Of a DNA stretch of 64,000 bases, positions 48,495 through 59,460 are shown piece after piece. Position numbers and translations under genes: made by a program. How positions within the stretch are numbered: the stretch's first letter is position 1; every line of letters starts with the position of its first letter. Below the pieces are notes generated by a model that was given only the letters and a program-made list of their open reading frames with translations, made no database searches and was not told the DNA's origin. The DNA lies in NCBI GenBank assembly GCA_029168955.1, contig JAPDOI010000040.1:1476501-1540500 (forward strand), in the 5' to 3' direction. Source of the stretch: Aplectana chamaeleonis. Lineage: Eukaryota > Nematoda > Chromadorea > Rhabditida > Cosmocercidae.

Positions 48495-49642
48495 CAGGGA
48501 TGTGCGTAATTACGACTAAAGGCTAACGGATTTAATGACTAACGGGTTTTTTGGGTGTTACGACTAACGACTAACGACTAACGAAATTGAAATTATTTTC
48601 GTAAGCAATCCCAAAACTCGTTAGAAAGCCAATAGTCACTCAAATCGCGCTCCAACCCAAGGCTTACACCAGGATTGATACATATTGCACTGTTGGTTGT
48701 TTCAGGTGAATGGTACAGAATAACCATAGCGTTCAGTATTTATTATTTCCTCCGACACTGCACATTAAAACCCCAACCGAACTTGCGCAAGGTTAAGCGC
48801 AGCATTTATGCGATTTCGTGTCGGTCGCGCGACTTTATGGTAGGCTCATTGAGCCGGTTTCGACAGTGACCGGCTCCAGCGGATATTTTTACAGAGGGCG
48901 CTATCAGAGGTGATAATATGGAGCGGAGCCTGCAGGCCACAACTGCCCAACGACGGGAACTGTATCCGATGATTGGATTGTAAAGGGTGCCGTCCTTCGA
49001 TTTTCAATCATAAATTTTTTTTAAGTTTCTACAGAGTGGTGCTGAGACATCTCAGATGTAACATTTTCATTGCTAATTTATTCCGAACTCTCCCCATTAT
49101 TGGAACGAGCTCTAAACAACGCAAGCGCTCGGCTCGCGACGCTGACAAAGAACAAATAGTGCAAAGTCGGTGCAATTCTCCGTGTTGTCACCATCGGGTA
49201 GATCTCAATTAACATCATATAGCGTAGAATGTCAAATTTTGCACTAAAAAAGCAGAGTTTTTGATTTGATTGGTCTCCCATATTGTTTCTTTTCTTAACG
49301 AAAAAAGACAAAAATCGATAAGCACACTCGAGTATTAGGCTTTCGTGCTGCGATGTCCGAGATATTTTTAATTATGTATATGTCGGTTTGCAGTTTGAAC
49401 TAGGTTCTCTAACATGGAATGATTTGTGTCTTTAATGACCATGAATGTCTAGGAAAATACACATCTCTTTATGCCTTCCTTTTTGTCTATTCATAAGGGC
49501 TTTTTTCTGCCTCAACTGTGCTTGTTTTCAAAGCCTAGATTTTTAACGACTAACGATTAACGACTAACGACTAACGAGGGTTTTGGTCGGTTGAACGACT
49601 AACGACTAACGAATTACAAAATTTCTATTGCGCACATCCATG
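48495..49642. mobile_element. hAT-like element with ACTAACG arrays
   Basis: 1148 bp from CAGGGATGTGCGTAATTACG to TTGCGCACATCCATG with near-perfect 8-bp target duplications. Inside both ends are arrays of ACGACTAACG (48510-48595 and 49540-49615), continuing the TIR's own TTACGACTAA. The middle (48600-49540) is unassigned and has no transposase. Confidence 0.85.
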
Positions 49643-49650
49643 GATGTAAC
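49643..49650. other. Right 8-bp target duplication GATGTAAC
   Basis: See 48487-48494. Confidence 0.75.
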
Positions 49651-50145
49651 CTCTGTCCTTATCAAACAAAAGACGTAGCGACCGCAGGTGCGAATTTTTG
49701 TTCTTACGATTAGACCCCCTCTAGTTGTCTTATAATTCTTAAATAACTTCATATCAGACACTCTCTCGAAGCCGCTGCGGCGTTATCGCGGAGCCGAACC
49801 GGCACTTTCAGGTCCCCGCTATGGCTCCGCGGTAGTGCCGCCGCGGCTCCGCGATAGTGCCGCTTCGGTGCCTGTACGCCCCAAAACGGCACTATCGCGG
49901 AGCCGCAGCGGCAATTTCTCTCAGAGTCAAGCCTCTACGAATACCCGCTCTCTAGCGTAACCGCTTTAGTAGAGCAGGTTGCACGCAAAACTAAAATACG
50001 TGTTTTATTCACTGCAACGCAGATGGCACAGAATTTAGTCAAGATGAAGCGCCAACAAATTGATGGTGAGCCTATGAGGCAGATGATAACTCTGCCACAG
50101 AGGTACGAGAGGCTCTCAACGGTGGAGCGAACGGCGCGTCAGGTC

Positions 50146-50152
50146 ATTTATA
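50146..50152 (-). promoter_or_regulatory. Conserved TATA-like box, copy B
   Basis: TATAAAT on the minus strand, followed by GACCTGACGCGCCG, as at 60621 in the sister element. Conservation of this block between two otherwise diverged copies suggests an element promoter; no gene behind it is recognised. Confidence 0.45.
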
Positions 50153-50650
50153 CTCTAACGGCACATGCGCGCGGTACGTGACTTTCGGCTCTGAGGAGTG
50201 TTACAGTGTTCAAACCAGCAGTTATCCCGCAATAAGTGTCAAAATATGTACACTCAGGAACGGAAAGCTCGCTCCGACTTCAATACGTACTCCTTGCACA
50301 GACTTATGTATTGAGCTTCTAACAGAGTGATCGAGCTTTTATTGCCCGGGAAAAGGAAGGTTCGATCAACATTTGTCATCTCATCGCACTCGTAATCGGC
50401 ATTTTTTTTAGCGCCTATACTTTTTGCTCTGGCCAAGTGTAAGGTTTTGAAAATTCAATGAAAGAAGAATAGATCACTCGAAATATGTATAAAAAAAGTT
50501 CATTGTTTTGAAGAATTTAGTTTAGTGTACGCTGAACCAGCTTTATTGATTGTTGAAAATTTTCTGTTTTCTGTTTTCTGCCCATTTTCGGAGATTTTTT
50601 TCGGTTTTCTGTTTTCTGTTTCCAAAAATAATTTTTTCCGCACATCCCTG

Positions 50651-51119
50651 GTTCCGATTGACTATTCTTTACAAATAGAGGTTTTTCATGGGCCCCTTCG
50701 ACATTTTCGTTCACTAAAGAACCCAAGCTACACAAAAACATGAAAAAATAATATAAGGTTTTCTGCGCGTACGATGCCTTTAAGCTACATGTAACAAAAC
50801 GGAGGCGCACTGCACGCGGTTTTCTGTCGATATGTTGCATGTAACCTAAATGATTTGAGATTAGTTGCAAGTAACTTACATCAGCTTAAATATGTTCCAA
50901 GTCACATGTTTTTGATTTCTGAGAGGATACTGCGTTCAGTGCGCCACCGATATACTAAATGTAACTTGAAGGCATCGTTCACGATGAAAATCGTTTCTGA
51001 GTTTTTGGCATATAATGGGAGCTCTGGTACCCTACACAACAACCATGTTAAAATAACCGCGAAAAAAATACCTAAAACTGCTTTTCCGGACCCCTTTTTC
51101 TTCGTTTTCGGACCCCCTT
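50651..51119. other. Unassigned sequence with ACATGTAAC phrases
   Basis: CTACATGTAAC, TTGCATGTAACCT and TTGCAAGTAACTTAC recur over 50770-50970, similar to motifs at 47280 and 59330. No gene recognised. Confidence 0.4.
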
Positions 51120-51120
51120 T

Positions 51121-51492
51121 AAGGCCATTGTTATACCTGAAGTTTGCGACCGCGACAGGTGCGGTCAACTGTTACGAATCGTGTTATGACCGGGCCTACA
51201 CAGTAGAAAATAGCTGTCGCAGGAGCAGATTGCAGCACCTGTCGCGGTCGCTGGTTCGAAAGGGTGTCATGCCTGAAATGTGGAAACCGTGCTGTAATCG
51301 GTCGCTGTCGCGGCCGTCCGTCGCAGTGCAGTGCACTGCGACAGGTGTCAGCGACAGCGACCCAGCCAAATCCGTCCTCGTGCCGGGTGTTTCTTGGCCC
51401 TGAGCGACAGCGACGGCTGGCCCTCAGCGACAGCGACGTAGCAGTGCTCTGCGACCGCGACAGGCCTGTAGTGGGGTATAACAATGGCCTAA
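51121..51492. mobile_element. Inverted-repeat element with GCGACAGCGAC arrays
   Basis: Ends AAGGCCATTGTTATACC and the inverted GGTATAACAATGGCCT. The interior is built from GTCGCGGTCGC / GCGACAGCGAC units, including GACCGCGACAGG next to each end. Flanking TTAA-like bases are present (TTAAGG left, CCTAAC right), so a TTAA target is possible. Confidence 0.7.
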
Positions 51493-51689
51493 CCAATCGA
51501 CTCATGAGAAAGGAATAATCGATCGCTACAAATCGCTGTATCAATCCATGATCTCCCGATCAAATCCCGTTCTTCTTACTCTTAGCTGAGTTTCAAAGCA
51601 GAAAAGTTCGACCGATGTGTGCAGAAAGGACATTCATGACGTAATCCTATGATATATTTCCTCAAGTTTCACTCATTTCTATCCTTCAA

Positions 51690-51845
51690 TTCCTCGTTAC
51701 TCGCAGTTGTATTATCACAATCCTAGATGCGAAGCGGTTGTTTTTTGAAAACCTCAATAATAAACATGGAGAAATCATTCTCAAAACCGCACTACTTTAG
51801 TGATAGTGATAAAGAAAAGTGCGAGTAGCAGGGAAATGGAGGCTA
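51690..51845 (+). mobile_element. Small fold-back MITE, copy 1
   Basis: Ends TCGTTACTCGCAGTTGTATT and the inverted AAAAGTGCGAGTAGCAGG. Inverted second copy at 52275-52440; both have CGCAGTTGTATTATCACAATC and ATGCGAAGCGGTTGTT. Confidence 0.75.
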
Positions 51846-52180
51846 CTATATCACTTGTTGATCAATTACATTCTTTTCTCATTTGGTGAACAGACGTAAC
51901 AGATGATCGACCCAAAGGCCAACCCCCGAACCCAGAATGACGTTTTCAACTGGAAAAAACTCCATTTCGGTTCATTTTCGGGGCTGCAGACTTCGTGAAT
52001 GCCCTTATCAGGGCTCACTTGAATGATATAAGAGAAAAACAGGAATTTGGTTTTCAGCGCGTACGATGCCTTTAAACGGCACAATATAAGTCGCAAGTAA
52101 CTTAAATCAGCTAAGAAGGTATTTCTAAGGGGGATGTACGACGCACTCGCGGGTCCAGGCTTACGACGCGCGTTGCTGTT
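51846..52180. other. Unassigned spacer
   Basis: No gene recognised. Confidence 0.4.
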
Positions 52181-52258
52181 CGTTCAATTACCCAAGTTTG
52201 GGGTATTCATAGAATCTGACTCAATGCACCATTGTGGTCTGGAAAATTTGGATAACCC
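52181..52258 (+). ncRNA. SL1-type spliced leader RNA gene or pseudogene
   Basis: The first 22 nt (through CAATTACCCAAGTTTGGG) match SL1 at 19 of 22 positions and are followed by GT. The next bases, GTATTCATAGAATCTGACTC, align with the C. elegans SL1 RNA continuation, as I recall it, at about 18 of 23 positions, and AAAATTTGGA at 52243 sits where the Sm-binding site should be. I see no clear 3' stem-loop after it, so a pseudogene or diverged variant is as likely as a working gene. Confidence 0.55.
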
Positions 52259-52274
52259 TCCTCAATGATGTGTA

Positions 52275-52440
52275 GCCTTCATTTCCCCGCTACTCGCACT
52301 TTTCTGTATCACTATCATAGATGTGGTGCGGTTTTTAAAAAGATATCTTTATTTTCATGGTTGAATTTTTCGAAGAACAACCGCTTCGCATCTACGATTG
52401 TGATAATACAACTGCGAGTAACGTGGAAATGAAGGGTAAT
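52275..52440 (-). mobile_element. Small fold-back MITE, copy 2
   Basis: Inverted relative of 51690-51845: GCTACTCGCACTTTTCTGTA at the left and ACAACTGCGAGTAACGTGG at the right. Confidence 0.75.
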
Positions 52441-52545
52441 TCGGGTTCTTTCATGAGGGAAATTCCGCTTTAACACCCACTAAAATGGTTAGCCGTGGAG
52501 CGCGCGGTCGGCTGCGCACAGTAGCCATGGGGCGCCAGGTGCGGC

Positions 52546-52618
52546 GGCTTGGTGTAGTGGATAGCGATATGGACTCTTGAACACGTTATGCTGAAGGTAC
52601 GATTCCGCACGTGTGTGA
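52546..52618 (+). repeat. tRNA-derived (SINE-like) head, arm 1
   Basis: GGTGTAGTGGATAGCG resembles a Pol III A box and GGTACGATTCC a B box (one change from GGTTCGATTCC), 45 bp apart. The stems do not fold as a cloverleaf, so it is not a functional tRNA. Confidence 0.65.
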
Positions 52619-53455
52619 TTTTTTTCGCAATTGCCTTGTGATTTTGTTTTCTAGGTGAATACACCGCCTTTGATATTGTTCTAACGTTTCAAAGCCTTTT
52701 TAATCTATCTGATATCATATGGGATCATTCACGAACAGTAGACCACATGACTTTGCAATCGATAACAGCGGTAACAAACTTTTTTATTGTTTCCTTGTTT
52801 TTTGGTCGATTTGAGCACCAATGATAAACTGGAATATAGCATTGGGAACATAAAGACTATTCACAGAAGGGGCAGCGGATGAAGGACAACGAAATAAGGA
52901 TAAAGAAATATGGATAATGTGTGACAAGTTAAGTGTTTCAGTGGTAAACGCATCTGCGAAAACGACTAGTATTGTTAGTATCTCTTGTGACTCAATAGTA
53001 GAAGTGCGCGCTATCTGGCTCCGAGCCGCAGGTTCCAAGTAGGTATGAGCGTTTTTCAAGCTTCGCGAAAAGGCAAGGGTACAATACCGCTCATAGGATT
53101 TGGTCAGAAGGCGCGCGAGGTCGGGTTTTAGCGTTTTTTCGTCTTTTCTGTATAACTCGCTTCAAAGCCAACTTTTAGGGAAACTGCGGTGATATTCGTG
53201 ATCCTGGTGTCAAGGGCTACCAAACGGTATGGCCCTTGTTGGGGATTCGTTTTGAACTCACGAAGTTTGACAGGCAGGGTATACTGTATATTACCATTTG
53301 GTGGAGGAGGAGGGCTCAGCGTCCTGTCTCTGCTTCCTCCTGGCTCCCACCACAGCCTCTGCAACGCGCCCCCCGTCTGTGGCCTCACTGACTCGTGTGC
53401 TGCCTCTCCTCACCACACCTTCGACCAGCAGCGCTGATTTTCGCCGGTCCCTTAA

Positions 53456-53940
53456 AGGCAGTGTTCACGATAAAAATCGTTTTTCTGTTTTTCTGCCTAT
53501 CTTGGAAACGGCCCCATGCTGATTCCAATGATATCTCTGGAATCGCACAAGACCTTCAGGGAACGAAGTTATGATCACTCAAATACTGAGCTAAGGAAAC
53601 ATGGTGGACGAGTTGTCCGAGGCTTGTAACTTCCGTCTTTTGCAGCCGATGTATGCCAGCTGATCTGAGTAAAGGGAGTAGTTGAGAATGGAAGGAAGAA
53701 CGGGGCTATTGATCGGAAAACATCACTCATCTCACAATCTCGAGCATTCATTTGTTCACGTCGGTGGGCGTGGAAAGTGCATCTGGGGGTGACGAGCTGA
53801 TGGGTGTCCGATTTTGGGGCCGTAAGGGACCGTTCCTAGCTCATTTTTCTCAGTTTCTTCAACGTTAGGGTTCCGCTAGGCCCCGCAGCTGCCGATCTCC
53901 ACCAAAAAATCAGACATGGTTTTTATCGTGGACACTGCCT
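53456..53940 (+). mobile_element. TTAA-flanked MITE, copy 4, with empty site in arm 2
   Basis: 485 bp from AGGCAGTGTTCACGATAAAA to the inverted TTTTATCGTGGACACTGCCT, flanked by TTAA (53452-53455, 53941-53944). The homologous position in arm 2 (about 56852) reads GGTCCCTCAACCGGC on the complement, i.e. without the element and with TCAA in place of TTAA, so this is a direct filled/empty comparison. Confidence 0.88.
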
Positions 53941-54114
53941 TTAACCGCCAATCCATTCGGTGTGGGTGCGTCCAATAACCGATGCCTCAGGAGTTGTGCC
54001 TATCACGCCCCAAATCGAGGACTCTTTAAGTATTGAAATGGGTAAATAGAAGATATACGAATAGAAGATAGAGAAGACGGGAAACTCTCGCGTTTCAGAA
54101 AGCATGGTTCAAAT

Positions 54115-54394
54115 TATGCTTTTACATATTCAGATTTTTTACGAATATTCGACTTTTCAAATGATTCGAGATTTTGAAGTTTTCGAATATTCGTTTTTTC
54201 GAATATTTCGAGATTTTGAACTTCCCGGATATTCGGTTTTTTCAAATAATTCGGGAACTGGCTTTTTCGGAACCATCGATTTTTCGATGAATTCGGGAAT
54301 TTGCCTTTCTCGAATATTCGACTTTCCGAATAGTTCGAAGTCGACTTTTTCGGTTAAATGATTTTTCGAATCATTCGATTTGTTCAAATAAAGT
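54115..54394 (+). mobile_element. ATTCG-array element in arm 1
   Basis: Counterpart of 56503-56680. Starts TATGCTTTTACATATTC; the body is CGAATATTCGACTTTT / ATTCGAGATTTTGAA units. Longer than in arm 2 through array variation. Present in both arms, so older than the duplication. Confidence 0.65.
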
Positions 54395-54413
54395 TCGAGC
54401 TGAACACAGATTA

Positions 54414-55300
54414 CAGATGTGGTGTTTTGAGTAACCTCGCAGGAGCAGAGTTGAGCAGGGCTGCGACTCGGCGCAAGGGGGGTCGTGAAATAATTGGAAA
54501 ATTCCTGAAAAAAATGAAGTTAGAGGGATTGTACGATTTGACCGAAGTTCACCACAGATTTCATCCTTCTCCATCTTTATCACTCTCAAAAAGATTTTTT
54601 CATCCTGGAGGGGGGATCCTAAAAATTTCGGAAGTTTTAAAAAATATATGGTCAACACGGAAGGGGGTCGTTGCTCCGTCGAAAATTGGCGCAACGGGCT
54701 GCTCAACCCTGCGCAGGAGCCAGAATACTAGCTAAGCTCAACAAAAGGTGGATTTCTGAACGAATCCTGAATAATATTCGAAAGCCTGTTTTTGGAATAT
54801 TAGACTTTTGAATATTATTCTATGCCGCTTCTTACGAAGTATTCGAATTTCGAATATGTCTCAAGAAAGAAAATTTTCAAATTTTGAATGATTCGTAATT
54901 TATTCATTTATGTACATATGTATCATCCGAATATTTTGTAAATAATACAATTCGGTCCGAAGTAGTCTTTCTGCGCACCTAAAGGCGATGGTCACGATGA
55001 AATATGGCTTTTGGGATTATTCCACGGCAATGTTGCTCAACTGTTTCTTCGCCTTTTGCTTGATTTTTCAGAAGCATTTTGTTTCTCTTTTTTCACACAC
55101 GTCTTTGAAGTGCTGTAGGATGCGTGTTTTGTTTACATGCATTTAGCGCAATGGTCATAAGAACGATCGACAAAAATATCTCGTTTTTTCAAAAGACCTA
55201 GTATGTACATTCAATGAGATGTATCTGTTAAGAAATCCACCTTTTGTGAAGTTAAGCTAGTATTCTGGCTCCTGCGAAGTTACTTGAAACACCACATCTG
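54414..55300. mobile_element. 887-bp element with 33-bp TIRs, only in arm 1
   Basis: CAGATGTGGTGTTTTGAGTA plus ACCTCGCAGGAGC on the left is mirrored by GCTCCTGCGAAGTTAC plus TTGAAACACCACATCTG on the right. Arm 2 runs straight across this position (near 56485). Inside lie a smaller inverted-repeat unit (about 54452-54712, related to 14990-15475) and one end of a TTAA-type element at 54983 (AGGCGATGGTCACGATGA). No transposase. Confidence 0.75.
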
Positions 55301-55417
55301 GGTGGCATGTACGTACGCGGCGGGTTATGTTGGGGTTAGGCAGGGTTTGGGGCGTCGGCGCTTTTCATGAGTGCTGTGCGAGTGCTAGAGATAATCAATA
55401 GTTGGTGTCTCAACGGG

Positions 55418-55425
55418 GTTTCGGC
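55418..55425. other. Left 8-bp target duplication GTTTCGGC
   Basis: Exact match to 56319-56326. Confidence 0.85.
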
Positions 55426-56318
<893 letters not shown>

Positions 56319-56326
56319 GTTTCGGC
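56319..56326. other. Right 8-bp target duplication GTTTCGGC
   Basis: Exact match to 55418-55425. Confidence 0.85.
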
Positions 56327-56502
56327 TGCCCCATCCTCCTTGGTAGGGTTTGCGAGGGAACGATTTTTCAGTGCTAGCCTAACCCCCTTTCAGCCCTCGC
56401 GCCGCTATCATCAAACGCGCCGACCCGCGGAACCCTGCCTAACCCCAATCTAACCCACCGCGTACGTGAATGCCGCCCCTGAGATCAGTATCCAGTCTGA
56501 AC

Positions 56503-56680
56503 TATACTTTGACCGAATCGAATGATTCGAAAAATCATTAGACTGAAAAAGTCGCCTTCGAATTATTTGGGAGAGGCAATTTTCCGATTTATTCGAAAAA
56601 ACGATTATTCGAGAGCTTCAGAATCCCGAATTTTTCGAAAAGTCGAATATTCGTAAAAAATCTGAATATGTAAAAGCATA
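56503..56680 (-). mobile_element. Short ATTCG-array element, TIR TATACTTTGACCGAA
   Basis: 178 bp from TATACTTTGACCGAATCG to GTAAAAGCATA; flanks GTCTGAAC and ATTTGAAC agree at 6 of 8. The TIR matches 13442 and 55426 (TATACTT, then CCGAA). The body is TTCGAAAAATC / CGAATATTCG units. Confidence 0.6.
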
Positions 56681-57227
56681 ATTTGAACCATGCTTTCTGG
56701 AACCCGAGAGTTTCCCGTCTTCTATATTTTCTATTCGTATATCTTCTATTTACCCATTTCAATATTTAAAGTGTCCTCGATTTGGGGCGTGATAGGCACA
56801 ACTCCTGGGGCATCGGTTAATGAACGCACCCACACCGAATGGATTGCCGGTTGAGGGACCGGCGAAAATCAGAGCTGCTGGTCGAAGGTGTGGTGAGGAG
56901 AGGCAGCACGCGAGTCAGTGAGGCCACAGACGGGGGGCGCGTTGCAAAGGCTGTGGTGGGAGCCAGGAGGACGCAGAGACAGGACGCCGAGCCCCCTCCT
57001 CTACCAAATGGTAATATACAGTAAACCCTGCCTGTCAAACTTTGTGAGTTCAAAACGAATCCCCAACAAGGGCTATACCGTTTGCTAGCCCTTGACACCA
57101 GGATTACGAATATCACCGCAGTTCCCCTCAGATTGACTTTGAAGCGAGTTATACAGAAAAGGCGAAAAAGACGTCAAAACCCGACCTCGCGCGCCTTCTG
57201 ACCAAATCCTATGAGCGGTATTGTACC

Positions 57228-57813
57228 ATCAGGCATTCTTTTGGGAGTTCCAGAAAATGTTTCGGATTCAGCCCAAAACTTGCATGTAGGGGTAATGTAG
57301 GGTGGTGAACACGAATCTGAAGTCCGTTTCTCGAAATTCTGAGGTTTACTGTATATTACGGTAGGTCCCATGTCATTAAGGGGGCGAAACCCACCCTAGT
57401 ATTGTGAAAATCGACAAACGGACGTTAAATTCGTGTTTACCACCCCGAATAACCATTGTACACAAATTTTAAGTCAAATCTGAGACTTTCACCAAACTAC
57501 CGTATACCCACCGTAATCTACCGTAATCTGTCAAAAATCGATAAACGGACGCCAGATTCTTGTTTAGCACTCTAAACAACCCACAGAGAAACAGTTTTAG
57601 CCATTTCTATCGTAGCGATCCGGAAATCGGCAAAAGTCACATTTTGCCCTCAAATTTTCCCCCGATTGGAGATTTTGAACGAATGTAGTCGAAAACTTTG
57701 GAAACTCGACAGATAATTTCCAGATTCGTGCGCACCACCTTAGATAACCCCTACATACAAGTTTTGAGCAATATTCGAGAAAATTTTTTGAAACACCCAA
57801 AAAAATGCCTGAT
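57228..57813. mobile_element. Insertion unique to arm 2, TIR ATCAGGCATT
   Basis: ATCAGGCATTCTTTTGGGAG on the left is mirrored by CCCAAAAAAATGCCTGAT on the right. Arm 1 reads straight across (AAGGGTACAATACC, about 53083). GTACC lies on both sides (57223-57227 and 57823-57827), with nine extra bases GGGTACACA at the right edge. The body has TACCGTAATCTACCGTAATC and ACCACCYYGAATAACC phrases. No coding. Confidence 0.75.
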
Positions 57814-58291
57814 GGGTACACAGGTACCCTTGCCTTTTCGCGAAGCTTGAAAACGCTCATACCTTCTTGGAATCTGCGGCTTGGAGCCAGATACTGCGCA
57901 TTCTTACTATTGAGCCACAAGAAATACTAAGAATACTAGTCGTTTTCGCAGATGCGTTTACCACTTAAGCACTTACCTTGTCACACATTATCCAAATTTC
58001 TTTATCCTTATTTCGTTGTCCTTCAACCGCTGTCCCTTCTGTGAATAGTCTTTATGTTCCCGACGCAATATGCCAGTTTATCATTGGTGCTCAAATTGAC
58101 AAAAAAAAACACAAAAACACTGAATAAGTTTGTTAACGCTGTTATCGATTGCAAATTCATGTGGTCTACTGTTCGTGAATGATCCCATGTGATATCAGGG
58201 CGATTAAAAAGGCTTTGAAACGCTAGAACAATATCAAAGGCGGCGTATTCACGTAGAATACAAAATCCCAATGCATTTGCAAAAACATTAT

Positions 58292-58370
58292 ACATGTGCG
58301 GAATCGAACCTTTAGCATCACATCTTAAAGAATCCATATCGCTATCCACTACACCAAACCACCACACCCA
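58292..58370 (-). repeat. tRNA-derived (SINE-like) head, arm 2
   Basis: Minus strand: A-box-like GGTGTAGTGGATAGCG and a perfect B box GGTTCGATTCC 43 bp downstream. Better preserved than the arm 1 copy, but still lacking cloverleaf stems. Confidence 0.7.
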
Positions 58371-58469
58371 AGGACCTTCCTTCCTGATTGACACGATCAA
58401 TGAGTGGAGGCAGCCGAAAACAATGAGCAGAGAGAGCCAAACTTTGCAGGCTCGTAGCTCCTCGGAATC

Positions 58470-58600
58470 AACAGCTCGGGGCTGGATATTTCACAAAGTT
58501 ACTATAGAGGACCAAGAGAAACTGCCACTGCATACCGTTTCCGTAGGTGCGTTTACCGCTCTAAACACTTCCCTTGTGAGCAGGACCTCTTGTGTGACGT
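58470..58600 (+). repeat. Partial third copy of an arm segment
   Basis: CGGAATCAACAGCTCGGGGC through AGGTGCGTTTACCGCTC aligns with 57868-57975 (TGGAATCTGCGGCTTGGAGC, AGATGCGTTTACCAC) in direct orientation. Confidence 0.55.
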
Positions 58601-58734
58601 CATATTTTTGAAAGTCTATGGATTGACCAGTGTTGATTAATGAAGTCTTTCCATGTGGTGACTCGATTCACCTTATCCACTGCTACTTGTCGAAGCCATT
58701 ACCTTTGCTGACCGGCTGTTTACGTGATCAAGCT

Positions 58735-58909
58735 CCTCCAGAAAGGATTAGTTTAAGGGGCGGGGTGGCCCAATGGGTTGACTGGCCCACGCGATTTTCA
58801 CCCTCTTCCCGATGGGTTTTCGTGATTCTCTCTTAACAGATTTCATCGGTAGGTCCCAAAGCTCACGTTGCCGTCAAAAATAGAGATTTTTCTATCGTGA
58901 ACACTGCCT
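58735..58909 (-). mobile_element. Truncated TTAA-type MITE end
   Basis: Ends TTTCTATCGTGAACACTGCCT followed by TTAA (58910-58913), the standard terminus of the family. No matching left end. GTGGCCCAATGGGTTG at 58764 has an A-box look, but no convincing B box follows. Confidence 0.5.
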
Positions 58910-58913
58910 TTAA

Positions 58914-59178
58914 GCAACGTTGGGCCCGGTCAGTATTTGGATTGGAGGCGGCTTGGGAATCCCGGGTGTCGTAAGCTTTTGCGTTTTTGCAGTGCGTTTA
59001 GCACATTCAAAACTCTGCTATAGTGAGATGTACAGATAAAATCCTGTCATTATCTCTTAAAAGACTGAACAAAACTATCTTTGAAGTCTCGACAAGCTTG
59101 GATTTTAGAATCGGTCCTCTAACCCGCCCGCTATACGACGGCAGCAGTGTTCTGGCCTACTCCTGCATAAGTATCGTT
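58914..59178. other. Unassigned sequence
   Basis: No gene recognised. Confidence 0.4.
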
Positions 59179-59200
59179 GGGTCAATTTCCCCAGTTTGAG
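59179..59200 (+). other. SL1-like sequence followed by GT
   Basis: Agrees with SL1 at 18 of 22 positions (GGGTCAATTTCCCC then AGTTTGAG) and is followed by GTACTTGAC. No downstream SL RNA structure recognised. Confidence 0.35.
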
Positions 59201-59324
59201 GTACTTGACCCCACATCAGCAGGAAAGACCTCGCACAGCATTTTTTTTTGCGTAGTGTGTGGTCTCGGACGAGCTCCCTGAGTCGCGTGTCGTCTGCGTC
59301 ACGCAATGGCCATCCATAGTGAAA

Positions 59325-59460
59325 ATATAAATGTAAATTACATGTAACATAAGTGTAATTTACATGTAATATAAATTTAATTTCCATGCAATATAAATGT
59401 ATGTTACATGTAATATAAATAAGAGTTACTTGAGACATTCAATTTAGTTACATTTAAATT
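59325..59460. repeat. AT-rich tandem repeat, ACATGTAATATAAAT units
   Basis: Five to six units of TAAATGTAAATTACATGTAA-like sequence, about 21 bp each, internally palindromic (TTACATGTAA). Confidence 0.8.

Larger units (their letters stand above)
48192..49926. mobile_element. Palindromic element with CTCTGAGA termini and CCGCGATAGT arrays
   Basis: CTCTGAGAAAATTCTTGCCGC on the left is mirrored by GCGGCAATTTCTCTCAGAG on the right. Both ends carry arrays of GCGGCTCCGCGATAGTGCCG (48225-48365; 49770-49915), again just inside the termini. Comparison with 60139-63171 shows that homology breaks at these ends. It contains the 48495-49642 element. Confidence 0.6.
47726..50650 (-). mobile_element. hAT-like element family K, copy B, with nested insertions
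   Basis: Minus-strand relative of 60139-63171. The right edge reads TTCCGCACATCCCTG (inverted CAGGGATGTGCGGAA); the left edge is a degenerate CAGGTACGATGCGGAATTTTC. Inside each edge are TTTTCTGTTTTCTG arrays, and the interior matches the other copy over hundreds of bases, including TATAAATGACCTGACGCGCC and CTACTAAAGCGGT. Flanks share GTTCCG (47714 and 50651), a probable eroded target duplication. Two further elements (48192-49926 and 48495-49642) are nested inside. The site that holds Tc3 in the other copy is unoccupied here, near 48080. Confidence 0.7.
52546..55417 (+). repeat. Arm 1 of a large inverted duplication
   Basis: Matches the reverse complement of 56335-58370 in order: tRNA-like head, GAACAGTAGACCACATGA block, CTTCGCGAAAAGGCAAGGGT, GGCGCGCGAGGTCGGGTTTT, CAAACGGTAT, CTGTGGCCTCACTGACTCG, CATTCGGTGTGGGTGCG, the ATTCG-rich element, and GGGGTTAGGCAGGGT near the centre. 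Arm 1 carries insertions that arm 2 lacks (53456-53940 and 54414-55300). Homology begins abruptly at the tRNA-like head, suggesting two opposite insertions of one long repeat rather than a simple chromosomal inversion. Confidence 0.85.
56335..58370 (-). repeat. Arm 2 of the large inverted duplication
   Basis: Reverse-complement partner of 52546-55417. It lacks the two arm-1 insertions and carries one of its own (57228-57813). Confidence 0.85.
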
